Source: an uncultured Opitutales bacterium (GTDB lineage Bacteria > Verrucomicrobiota > Verrucomicrobiia > Opitutales > Oceanipulchritudinaceae). Taken from it: a DNA stretch of 40,498 nucleotides. Position numbers and translations under genes: made by a program. The notes under the pieces were generated by a model. It made no database searches. It was not told where the DNA came from and saw only the letters and a program-made list of their open reading frames with translations. Location: positions 1-40,498 of the forward strand of contig CAJXMX010000004.1 of NCBI GenBank assembly GCA_913056355.1. The letters run 5' to 3'. Numbering within the stretch: position 1 is the first letter of the stretch; every line of letters begins with the position of its first letter. This document shows positions 16,170 to 24,060 of this stretch, in pieces.

Positions 16170-17339
16170 CTAGTTTTTTTCCGGTGAAATTTCCACGACC
16201 AGGTGCTCGCTTCCGGAGATGTAGGCATTTTTCACTACATATCGGGCGGTTCCGGAGCGGGACCTGAATTCCAGGGTCTGGCTGCTTCGCGGATTCAGGG
16301 TGATTGTCTCCGGCCAGCCCTTCAGTCCGCTGTCGGCCAGTGCGAGGTCGAAGGATAGATCGCTGTTGTTCCGGATCTCCGCGTAGGCAATGCCTTTTTC
16401 ATCATGATGATAAATGCCGCCAACCGCCACGGAAGCCTCGTAGAGGGCGCGGACCCACTTTTCCCGGCCGGCCAGATGGCGGGTGGACCAGGCCACCGAA
16501 CGTCCGGCCTCAAGGGCCTCGCGAACCCCTTGCAAGGACCGCTCCTCGACGAAGAGCAGGGTCATGCTCCGGTGCACCCCGTGTTCCATGTCGTATCGGT
16601 TGGCGATGATATTGTGGATATCTGAAGTGCCGAGGACCGCCAGGTCGTGTTCCAGGGCCCAGTCCAGGGCTTTTCGGTGGAGATCCAGGTCGTTGATGAC
16701 CTCAATCCCATGGAGCTTCCCTTCCTTGTGGATTTCTTCCACGAAAGGGATCCAATCGTAGGATCCTTCAATGCTCCCGACCTTCCAGCCGGGATGGTTC
16801 CAGGTAATGAAAGCGTCCTGCGCGGCGGCGCGGTCAATGGCTTCCTTGTCCAGTTCCGGATTTTTCCTTTCCCGCACCTTTACGAATTCCGAGGCATCCT
16901 TGACGAAAATGGCGTTGAAATGGCCGGGTGGCGTGTACCGGGTAATCTCACTGCCCTTGATCAGGAGAATGTCCTTTTCGGCGGCCATTTCGCCCGCGAT
17001 CTCATAGGGGCGGTTCGGGTTGAAGGGAATGTCCTCGAGGTGGGGCTGGTATTCAATGTGGTCCGTGATGGCGATGACATCCAGGCCCTCCTGCCAGGCC
17101 TCCTGGACCCGGATGGTGGGCCAGACCAGGCCGTCGGAAAACACGGTGTGCATGTGCAGGTCGGCCTTCAATGTCTGGTAGCCATCGATGTCCGGGACAT
17201 GAAGCAGGGTGCGCTCGCTTGGGCGGCGGTACTCCGCAAGGGAGGTCATGCCATCGTCATGGAGCGAGTGGCCCCGAACCGGGGCCATCCCGAACAGAAG
17301 GGCGGTGGATAAAAGGACTATCTGGTGTCTTGGGATCAT
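16170..17339 (-). CDS. Exported PHP-family phosphodiesterase-like protein
   Basis: A 389-residue protein with a signal peptide (MIPRHQIVLLSTALLFGMAP). PHP metal-binding motifs are intact: 'DLHMHTVFSDG' (H62, H64, D69), 'AITDHIEY' (D93, H94), 'KGSEITR', 'TWNHPGW' and 'LGTSDIHNI'. PHP proteins use three metal ions to hydrolyse phosphoesters. Exported members related to the Sphingobium organophosphate diesterase act on phosphodiesters, and this protein resembles that type in size and layout. It lies 99 bp downstream of glpT on the same strand, so it is probably the third gene of a glpQ-glpT-PHP operon and likely makes another glycerol-phosphate or phosphodiester accessible. Its true substrate is unknown. 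An A7 run on the coding strand sits just before the stop codon. Confidence 0.85.
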   Translation of the reverse strand: MIPRHQIVLLSTALLFGMAPVRGHSLHDDGMTSLAEYRRPSERTLLHVPDIDGYQTLKADLHMHTVFSDGLVWPTIRVQEAWQEGLDVIAITDHIEYQPHLEDIPFNPNRPYEIAGEMAAEKDILLIKGSEITRYTPPGHFNAIFVKDASEFVKVRERKNPELDKEAIDRAAAQDAFITWNHPGWKVGSIEGSYDWIPFVEEIHKEGKLHGIEVINDLDLHRKALDWALEHDLAVLGTSDIHNIIANRYDMEHGVHRSMTLLFVEERSLQGVREALEAGRSVAWSTRHLAGREKWVRALYEASVAVGGIYHHDEKGIAYAEIRNNSDLSFDLALADSGLKGWPETITLNPRSSQTLEFRSRSGTARYVVKNAYISGSEHLVVEISPEKN

Positions 17340-17356
17340 AATAATGCTTAGTGTTG

Positions 17357-17382
17357 GCTTATCCTCTGGCCAGGGAATAAGC
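17357..17382 (-). other. Intercistronic hairpin between glpT and the PHP gene
   Basis: GCTTAT (17357-17362) pairs with ATAAGC (17377-17382) around a core containing CTGGCCAG, giving a nearly continuous stem. No U-tract follows it in the direction of transcription, so it is more likely an mRNA processing or stabilising element, or an attenuator, than a full terminator. Confidence 0.4.
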
Positions 17383-17438
17383 TATTCTGGAGTCAACGGT
17401 CTGGTGTGGGGCAGGAGCCGAATGCGCGCGGATGTGAT

Positions 17439-18758
17439 TTAGCCCTTGGCCTTGACGTTCCAGAGCAGGCTCAGGAGCAGTATGGCCATGACGGCACAGA
17501 CCACGGAGACCAGGAGCGCCGCGTTCCATCCGTAGTGCTGGGCCGTGAAGCCGAGGCCGAAGCCCTGCAGGACCCGTCCCACGTATCCAAAAAATCCTAC
17601 AAATCCGGCGGCGGTTCCCACGGCCTTCTTGGAGGTCAGGTCCAGCGACATGACCCCCGAAAACATGACCGGGACATAGACCAGGAACCCGATCACCGCA
17701 AAGAGCATCATTTCCAGCCAGTACATGTCTGCCGGGACCAGCTTGAGGGCGTAGAACACGAAGGGGAGGGGCAGCAACGCGACCACGCTGACCCTGGCCC
17801 GGTAGCCACCCAGTTTGTCAGAAAGCCAGCCCATGGTCAACATGCCGAGGGCTCCGGAAAACTCGATGACGAGGGTGCTCATGCCCCCGGCCATGATGGT
17901 CGCCCCCTTCATCTCCTTGAGGTAAGTCGGTCCCCAGTCCAGCATGGCATAGCGGGAGACATAGACGAAGATGTTGGCCAGGGCCAGGATCCAGAGCATC
18001 TTGTTGGGGAGGATGTACTTGAACATCATCTCCCGCAGGCCGAGCTCGGTCTCGTGTTCCTCCTCCTCTCCAGGGGGCCAGTCGTTCTTGTATTCCTCGA
18101 CCGATGGCAAGCCGACGGACTGCGGGGTGTCCCGCATCCTGAAGAAGAGGTAGATTGCGCCGAGGCTGCAAAGGGCTCCGGGTACATAGAAAGCCGACGG
18201 CCAGCCCCACATCTGGGCGCTCTTGGCCGCCAGGAGGCCGGCCATGCCGCCGCCCAGGTTGTGGGACATGTTCCAGAGACCGAATATCGAGCCGCGCTCC
18301 CGGAAGCTGTACCAGTGCGACAAGCCGCGGCAACAGGGTCCGTATCCCATCCCCTGGATAAAGCCGTTCAGGGACCAGAGGAGGAAATGGAGCCAGTAGG
18401 TCTCGGTCGACCCGAAGATGAAATTCACCATGGAGGTGGCCAGAAGGCCGGTCGCCACGTACTTCCGGGCATCACACTGGTCGGCCAGGAAGCCCATGAC
18501 AAACTTGCCCGTGCCGTAGGAAATGGCGGTTCCCGCCATGATCAGTCCCAGCATGGACTTGTCGTACATCAGGGCGTCTCCCATTTCCTTGGCCACCGGG
18601 GAAAGGTTGTTCCGGACCATGTAGAACATGGCATAGGCCAGGAATGCCGACTCAAAGACGCGCCACCGGTTGCGCCTGTAAACCTTGTCTATCTGATCGG
18701 CGGGGATCCGGGGGATGGGAGGAGCGGGCTTGTACCAGTTGATTATTTTTCCGAGCAT
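17439..18758 (-). CDS. glpT: Glycerol-3-phosphate:phosphate antiporter GlpT
   Basis: A 439-residue twelve-helix protein of the organophosphate:phosphate antiporter family. It aligns by eye along its whole length with E. coli GlpT. The phosphate-binding arginines are conserved in 'FYMVRNNLS' (R49) and 'FVYVSRYAMLDW' (R269, the same number as in E. coli), and the transport histidine in 'WNMSHNLGGG' (H166). The central loop 'MRDTPQSVGLPSVEEYKND' is also GlpT-like. It would exchange cytoplasmic phosphate for periplasmic glycerol-3-phosphate. The upstream gene (43 bp away) is a glycerophosphodiesterase that produces this substrate, and a glycerol-3-phosphate dehydrogenase is encoded on the other strand at 28095. 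UhpT-type alternatives are less likely given these motifs and neighbours. Confidence 0.95.
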   Translation of the reverse strand: MLGKIINWYKPAPPIPRIPADQIDKVYRRNRWRVFESAFLAYAMFYMVRNNLSPVAKEMGDALMYDKSMLGLIMAGTAISYGTGKFVMGFLADQCDARKYVATGLLATSMVNFIFGSTETYWLHFLLWSLNGFIQGMGYGPCCRGLSHWYSFRERGSIFGLWNMSHNLGGGMAGLLAAKSAQMWGWPSAFYVPGALCSLGAIYLFFRMRDTPQSVGLPSVEEYKNDWPPGEEEEHETELGLREMMFKYILPNKMLWILALANIFVYVSRYAMLDWGPTYLKEMKGATIMAGGMSTLVIEFSGALGMLTMGWLSDKLGGYRARVSVVALLPLPFVFYALKLVPADMYWLEMMLFAVIGFLVYVPVMFSGVMSLDLTSKKAVGTAAGFVGFFGYVGRVLQGFGLGFTAQHYGWNAALLVSVVCAVMAILLLSLLWNVKAKG

Positions 18759-18801
18759 TTTCCGGTGGGTCAGGGTTGGACGGGGTGCGGTGCGCTTGTC
18801 G

Positions 18802-19707
18802 TTATTCCTTCAGCGTGGCCATGGCTTTCCAGATCAGCCCGGCATTGTTGGTGATCAGGCCATCCACACCCGCTTCAAGGAATTGCTGCGCCGGTTCCAG
18901 CTCATTGACGGTGTAGACCACGATCTTGATCCCTTTCCCATGAGCGTATTCCAACGCCTCCTCATTCACCTGCTGGTTCCAGACCACCAGGCGGGCCCCC
19001 GTCTCCAGGGCCCGGTCAATCCACTCCGGGCTCAGTTCCCGATCCTCCTTTTCCAGCTTTTCACCTTCCCAGTACTTTTGGGGCCCCAAGGCCCACAGGA
19101 CCTGGTCCGGCTGCAGGGCATGGACCTCTTTCAGGTAATCCCAGTCGAAGGACTGCAGGACCACCTGGTTGATCAGCTTCCTGTCCTTTAAAAATTCCAC
19201 AATGTGCGCCGGCGCTCCCCCTTTCCGCTCAATCAGGCACATCCCCCCGTCGGCCTGGATCAGGTTCAGGGCCTCCTCCAGGGTCGGCAGCTTCGTTCCC
19301 GCATAACGGGGATCATACCAGCTTCCGGCATCCAGGTGGCTGACCTCAAGGGCCGACTTGTCCTCCAGGCGTACCTCCTCCTGACCCCACTGGGCCACCG
19401 AATCGGTTGTCCGGTCCAGGGTCGCGTCGTGGATCACGACGGCCACCCCGTCCCGCGTCACATGGTAGTCCAGCTCCACCATGTCCGCCCCCATCAGCTT
19501 GCCCAGCGCAAAGGCCGGCAGGGTGTTTTCCGGGGCGATGGCCGGATAACCCCGGTGCGCAATGACCAGCGGTCGGTCCTTCTCCATCACCCGCTCCGCC
19601 GGCGTCGTCGCCGCCATTGCTTGGGTCAGGCTCATGACTCCAATCAGAAGCATTATCCACTTCGCGGAAAGCCTTTTTCTTCGCTCCAGGTTCTCTCTCT
19701 TCGGCAT
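18802..19707 (-). CDS. glpQ: Exported glycerophosphodiester phosphodiesterase (GDPD, GlpQ-like)
   Basis: A 301-residue protein with a basic N-terminus followed by a hydrophobic run and an 'AMA' cleavage-like site near residue 32, so it is exported. The GDPD core is complete: 'IAHRGYPAIAPENTLPAF' (H51 and E60), 'ELDYHVTRDG' (E78, D80) and 'VIHDATLDRTTD' (H93). The family hydrolyses deacylated phospholipids (glycerophosphocholine, -ethanolamine and others) to glycerol-3-phosphate plus an alcohol. The product matches the GlpT transporter encoded 43 bp downstream. It is at the head of the minus-strand operon; the 236-bp gap upstream is shared with a divergent HAD gene and holds a TTGTAAC/CAAATG element. 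Confidence 0.93.
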   Translation of the reverse strand: MPKRENLERRKRLSAKWIMLLIGVMSLTQAMAATTPAERVMEKDRPLVIAHRGYPAIAPENTLPAFALGKLMGADMVELDYHVTRDGVAVVIHDATLDRTTDSVAQWGQEEVRLEDKSALEVSHLDAGSWYDPRYAGTKLPTLEEALNLIQADGGMCLIERKGGAPAHIVEFLKDRKLINQVVLQSFDWDYLKEVHALQPDQVLWALGPQKYWEGEKLEKEDRELSPEWIDRALETGARLVVWNQQVNEEALEYAHGKGIKIVVYTVNELEPAQQFLEAGVDGLITNNAGLIWKAMATLKE

Positions 19708-19776
19708 GGTGCTCTTTCTCGATTTGAATGGGTTGCCCCTGTCCGGTGAATTCCTTTTTTCACTGGAGGATTACTC

Positions 19777-19799
19777 TTGTAACACGGGGTTGACAAATG
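19777..19799. promoter_or_regulatory. TTGTAAC / CAAATG element in the glpQ-HAD divergent region
   Basis: Within the 236-bp divergent gap 19708-19943, TTGTAAC (19777-19783) is followed by CAAATG (19794-19799), about 70-90 bases upstream of the glpQ start. The same two words recur upstream of the TonB receptor (20815-20844) and the SorC regulator (26890-26928). A TTGACA hexamer (minus strand, about 19822-19827) could be a -35 for glpQ, but its -10 is poor. The rest of the gap shows nothing I can name. Confidence 0.4.
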
Positions 19800-19943
19800 A
19801 TTTCGGGGCTCCGGCTCCTTTTGTCAAGATATCTCAGGAACCGTCACCAGATTGCCACAAGGCCTCCCGGAAAATGGATTGCCACGCTCCTGAAACATTT
19901 GCATGGCTAAGTATCCAATTGTTCTTGAGAGCAGATTTACGGT

Positions 19944-20747
19944 ATGCAGCCCTTCGATTTGATTAAAGACCAGGACCTGGCCCGGATACGGGTGGTGATG
20001 ACGGATATCGACGACACCCTGACACGGGACGGACGCCTGCCGGCGAGAAGCCTGGAGTGCATCGAGCAGCTTTCCGCGGCGGGAATCCTGGTCATTCCGG
20101 TGACGGGGCGTCCGGCCGGCTGGTGCGACCTGATTGCCCGGATGTGGGATGTGGCGGCCGTGGTCGGGGAAAACGGGGCCCTGTATTTTTCCTACGACCG
20201 GGCAAACCGGAAAATGCGGAGCTGGTACCGGAAGGACGAGGGGGCGCGCCGGGAGGACCGGCAGGCCCTGACCGAGCTTGCGGAAAAGGTCCTGCGGGAG
20301 GTTCCGGGGACCAAGCTGGCCTCCGACCAGGCCTACCGGGTTTCCGATGTGGCCATCGATTTCAACGAGGATGTGCCGTCCCTGCCTGCAGTCGAGGTGG
20401 CCCGCATCAAGTCGATCTTCGAGAGTGCCGGGGCCACCGCCAAGATCAGTTCCATCCATGTCAACGCCTGGTTCGGTGAGTTCGACAAGCTGTCCACCGC
20501 CCGGCAGTGCCTGCGGGACCTTTTCTCGATCGATCTCGAGACCGAGGCGGACGCGGTCCTCTTTGTCGGGGACTCTCCTAATGATGAGCCCATGTTCTCC
20601 TACTTCAGGAATTCCGTCGGGGTGGCCAATGTCCGGGACTTCAAGCTGGAACTGCCTCCCCAATGGATCACCTCGGGAAGGAGCGCGGACGGCTTTTCCG
20701 AGGTCGCCCCCCGCCTTCTGGAGGCCCGGTCCGCCCGGCCCGGCTGA
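19944..20747 (+). CDS. HAD-superfamily (type IIB/Cof-like) phosphatase
   Basis: A 267-residue cytoplasmic protein. Motif I is 'MTDIDDTLTRDG' (nucleophile D21, acid/base D23), motif II is 'PVTGRPAGWCD' and motif IV is 'VGDSPNDEPMF' (D210, D214). A C2-type cap is inserted between motifs II and III, as in Cof-type HAD-IIB enzymes. These hydrolyse sugar phosphates or related small phosphoesters with Mg2+. It is the first plus-strand gene after the glpQ divergent region and is followed 79 bp later by a TonB receptor. A role in releasing phosphate from a compound handled by the island is plausible, but the substrate cannot be read from the sequence. Confidence 0.88.
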   Translation: MQPFDLIKDQDLARIRVVMTDIDDTLTRDGRLPARSLECIEQLSAAGILVIPVTGRPAGWCDLIARMWDVAAVVGENGALYFSYDRANRKMRSWYRKDEGARREDRQALTELAEKVLREVPGTKLASDQAYRVSDVAIDFNEDVPSLPAVEVARIKSIFESAGATAKISSIHVNAWFGEFDKLSTARQCLRDLFSIDLETEADAVLFVGDSPNDEPMFSYFRNSVGVANVRDFKLELPPQWITSGRSADGFSEVAPRLLEARSARPG

Positions 20748-20814
20748 GTGGGCGGGATCCGTTTCCCGGACTCTGAATTCGCTTGCCAAGAAGATTTTAA
20801 AACCCCAATATTTT

Positions 20815-20844
20815 CATTTGTAACAAATGCGTCACTTTTGTAAC
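20815..20844 (+). promoter_or_regulatory. Palindrome and 20-bp-spaced repeats at the TonB receptor start
   Basis: CATTTG-TAA-CAAATG (20815-20829) is a dyad with perfect 6-bp arms. The word TTTGTAAC occurs at 20817-20824 and again at 20837-20844, exactly 20 bp apart (two helical turns). The dyad's last three bases are the ATG of the TonB receptor gene. This looks like a regulator binding site overlapping translation initiation; the regulator is unproven, and the SorC-type protein at 27083 is the nearest candidate. Confidence 0.5.
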
Positions 20845-23800
20845 CCACTCCTGCCAAAGCGTCACCTCTTCGTTATATTTGCCTTGCTCGGGGCCGCAAC
20901 CTTGGCTTCCGGGGCGGAGATCCGCGGGCGCGTCTATGATTCCACCAACGCCATCTACCTGGAAGGCGCGCGAGTCGTCCTCCGGGAGACGGGGGCCCAG
21001 ACCACATCGGAGCGCTCGGGTTACTTTTCCTTCGGAGGGCTTGATGCCGGAATCTACACGGTCACGGCCTCGGCGGTGGGATATCCGCAGACCAGCAAGA
21101 CGGTCAGCCTTTCCGAAGACGTCAACGTGACCGACCTGGTCATCGACATCGGGGACGAGACGGTCTTCGAGATGGAAGCCTTTGAAGTAACGGGATCGGT
21201 TGTCGGCACGGCCAAGGCGCTGAACCAGCAGCGCACGGCCGACAACCTGCAGAGCATCGTCTCCTCGGACGCCTTCGGGCAGTTTGTCGACCGCAACGCG
21301 GCGGAAGCGCTGCAGCGCCTGCCGGGGGTCACCGTGGAGGACAGCCAGGGGGAAGGGAAGTACCTGATCATCCGCGGGGCCAATCCGACTTGGAGCACGG
21401 TCAGCATCGACGGGATCGAGCTGGCCACTCCGGATGAGAACGGCCGCTCCATCGGCCTCAACATCATCACCGTGGACCAGCTGGAATCGGTCGAGGTGAC
21501 CAAGAGCTGGACCCCCGACATGAAGGCCGGATTTGTCGGCGGCAATGTCAACATGAAGACCCGCTCGGCGCTGGACAGCGGCCGGATGTTCGCCTCCATC
21601 GAGGGAGCCTACGGATTCTACGACATCTCGGAGGAGGAAAGCTGGCGGGGCTCGGCGACCTTCGGGGATGTCTGGGAATTCGGGTCGGGCAAGCGCGCCC
21701 TGGCCTTCCAGGTCTCCGTCAACCAGTCGGAGGACAACCGGGGCTCGGATTCGCTGACCCACGGCTGGTCGCTGATCACCGATTACCCGCTGGATGACGC
21801 TCCCTGGGGCCTGGCCGTCAGTTCCACCGACATGGAGGACTACCGCATCAAGCGCGAGCGGATCGGGGTCAGCAGCAAGGTTGAATTCAGGATCGCCCCG
21901 GGCCATGTCATCAGTGCCTCCATCAGCTACAACAAGTTCGATGACAAGGAAATCGTCCAGGAGGCGAATTTGAGTTCGCCCATCTCGCCGGTAAATTTCC
22001 GGGGCAACGCGCGCCTCACCGAGGCCATCGCCATCCAGTTGGGGCTGGATCCCGAATCGCCGGAAGTGGCCTCCCGGATCAACTCCACGGACAATTGGGA
22101 GCTCCGTTTCGAGGAATCGATCGCCATCGGGGAGACCGCCTACGACTGGGACACCCGTACCTACACCTACGGGAAACAGTGGGACGGCAGCATTGGCCGG
22201 CGGTTTGAACACAATGTCACCAATGACGAAATCCTGACCTATTCACTGGGCGGCGTTCACAATTTCTCTTCCTTTTTCAAGGCGGAATGGAAAGCCTATT
22301 CCACCGAGGCGGACAAGACAAACCAGGAACTCGGATTGAGCTTCGGGGGCCGGCAGGTGACGACCATCCGCGTTGCCGGAGACGATCCGGAAGTTGCCCG
22401 GCTGTTCCTGCCCGGGGAACACCTCGAATACTTCACGGATCCGGAGAGCTACTATATCACCAGGACCCTGGGTACCCTGCTGGACAACAGTTACCACAGT
22501 ACGGACCAGCGCGAGGGCGGTGACCTGGACCTGACCTACATTCTCGACGTTGGCTCGGCCAACCTGTCCACCCGGATCGGGGCCAGTTACGATGCCCGGG
22601 ACAAGTCCTACAACCGCGATTTCTCAAGGCTTTCGGGAAACAAGATCCTCGACCGCGACCTTTATCCCAACGGGGAATTGCGCCTCAGTCAGGTTGATCT
22701 CTATGCGGGCCAGCTCGATGATTTCCTGTATGATTACGGTTCCGGTGACGGATACGAGTTCGGGCCGAGCTTCGACGACCAGCGGATGCTGGACTTTTTC
22801 GAAGACCCTGCCTCCTACGGAATCGAATTCGGGCAGAACAACAGTGACGTCACCTATCAGGTCACCAACGCCGTGCTGCGGGATTACCTGGCCACGGAGG
22901 ATATCCTCGGGGCGTACTTCATGGAAACCTTCGACTGGAAGGGCTGGACCCTGATTCTCGGGGTCCGCTACGAGGAGACGGAGAACAGCTTCACCAATAA
23001 CGAGATCATTACCCGGACGGAAACCGGAGCCTTCATCAGGCCCAGCAGCTGGCCCTACCGCCCGGTCGAGACATACTCCCAGCCCGTTACTTCGACCAAG
23101 AAGTATGACCACTGGCTGCCGGCTGTTCATCTGAAAAAGACCTTCGGCGAGGACTGGGTCTTCCGGGCCAGCGTCACCAAGACCCTGACCCGCCCGCTCT
23201 TCACCGACCTTGTTCCCAGCGAGATCCCGTCGTTTACAAGTAGTTACAATTTCAGTACAAGTGTCGAGCTCCCGAATTTCGAGCTGCGCCCGATGGAGTC
23301 GGTCAACTACGACCTTTCCCTGCAAAAGTATTTCGAGAATGTCGGATACCTGAACGTGTCGGTCTTCTACAAGGACCTGGACGGGGCCATTTATGATGAG
23401 ACCCGCGAGGTGGAGCCGGGGGAGGAGACACGGCCCTATTACGAGAAGTACGACAGCCTGAGCACTGACCCCAACCATAGTGACAACGACCGTTGGAATT
23501 TCTCCCGCAAAGCCAATACCGGGGCCGGGCAGTTGTACGGGATCGAGCTGGCCTTCGACCGCAATTTCGATTTTCTCGGCACCTGGGCGGAGGATTTCGG
23601 ATTCAGCACCAATTTTACCCTCATGGAATCCGAGGTGGAATTGACCTTGAAGGAGCGCCTGGGCGAAAAAGTCCCACTCTTCAAGCAGCCTGACAGCATT
23701 TTCAATTTCTCCATTTTCTACGAGACCAAGAAGATCTTTGCCCGCCTGAGCTACAATCTCCGCGGCAAGTACCTGCAAAGTGTCCGGGGAGGATCCTTGG

Positions 23801-24042
23801 TCAAGGAACTGGAGGGTCCCCAGATGGAGCTCACCCCCGACGCCCTGGACACCTGGGTCGACGATTATGGCCGCCTGGACTTCAACATCCGCTGGAAGGT
23901 CACCAAACACTTCCAGATTTTTGCAGAAATCACCAACATCACCAACGAGCCCATCCAGCAGTTCCGGGGGAGCGAAATCCGACCGACCCTGGTCCGCTAC
24001 ACCGGTCCCATCTACTTCATCGGGGCCAAGTGGAACCTTTAA
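20827..24042 (+). CDS. TonB-dependent receptor with N-terminal carboxypeptidase-regulatory-like domain
   Basis: A 1071-residue outer-membrane receptor. Residues 1-29 are a signal peptide (the hydrophobic stretch ends at 'LASGA') and about 31-105 form a CarboxypepD_reg-like beta domain ('IRGRVYDSTNAIYLEGARV'). A TonB-box-like 'FEMEAFEVTG' lies at 114-123, and the plug spans about 130-250 ('RNAAEALQRLPGVTVED', 'IIRGANPTWSTVSIDGIEL'). The 22-strand barrel follows and ends in 'GAKWNL'. An in-frame TAA at 20821 makes ATG 20827 the first possible start; there is no Shine-Dalgarno and the ATG sits in a palindrome. No SusD-type partner follows; instead a lamin-tail protein starts 18 bp downstream. 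Lying between glpQ/glpT and glpD, it probably imports a phosphodiester or larger precursor, but the ligand is unknown. Confidence 0.93.
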   Translation: MRHFCNPLLPKRHLFVIFALLGAATLASGAEIRGRVYDSTNAIYLEGARVVLRETGAQTTSERSGYFSFGGLDAGIYTVTASAVGYPQTSKTVSLSEDVNVTDLVIDIGDETVFEMEAFEVTGSVVGTAKALNQQRTADNLQSIVSSDAFGQFVDRNAAEALQRLPGVTVEDSQGEGKYLIIRGANPTWSTVSIDGIELATPDENGRSIGLNIITVDQLESVEVTKSWTPDMKAGFVGGNVNMKTRSALDSGRMFASIEGAYGFYDISEEESWRGSATFGDVWEFGSGKRALAFQVSVNQSEDNRGSDSLTHGWSLITDYPLDDAPWGLAVSSTDMEDYRIKRERIGVSSKVEFRIAPGHVISASISYNKFDDKEIVQEANLSSPISPVNFRGNARLTEAIAIQLGLDPESPEVASRINSTDNWELRFEESIAIGETAYDWDTRTYTYGKQWDGSIGRRFEHNVTNDEILTYSLGGVHNFSSFFKAEWKAYSTEADKTNQELGLSFGGRQVTTIRVAGDDPEVARLFLPGEHLEYFTDPESYYITRTLGTLLDNSYHSTDQREGGDLDLTYILDVGSANLSTRIGASYDARDKSYNRDFSRLSGNKILDRDLYPNGELRLSQVDLYAGQLDDFLYDYGSGDGYEFGPSFDDQRMLDFFEDPASYGIEFGQNNSDVTYQVTNAVLRDYLATEDILGAYFMETFDWKGWTLILGVRYEETENSFTNNEIITRTETGAFIRPSSWPYRPVETYSQPVTSTKKYDHWLPAVHLKKTFGEDWVFRASVTKTLTRPLFTDLVPSEIPSFTSSYNFSTSVELPNFELRPMESVNYDLSLQKYFENVGYLNVSVFYKDLDGAIYDETREVEPGEETRPYYEKYDSLSTDPNHSDNDRWNFSRKANTGAGQLYGIELAFDRNFDFLGTWAEDFGFSTNFTLMESEVELTLKERLGEKVPLFKQPDSIFNFSIFYETKKIFARLSYNLRGKYLQSVRGGSLVKELEGPQMELTPDALDTWVDDYGRLDFNIRWKVTKHFQIFAEITNITNEPIQQFRGSEIRPTLVRYTGPIYFIGAKWNL

Positions 24043-24060
24043 CATCAAACCCGATCCAAC

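Noticed and set aside
16134-16180. T7 run (16174-16180) as a terminator for the hydroquinone reductase gene
   Set aside because: The run is the complement of lysine/asparagine codons ending the PHP gene, and the upstream GCCT/AGGC stem is only 4 bp, too weak for a terminator.
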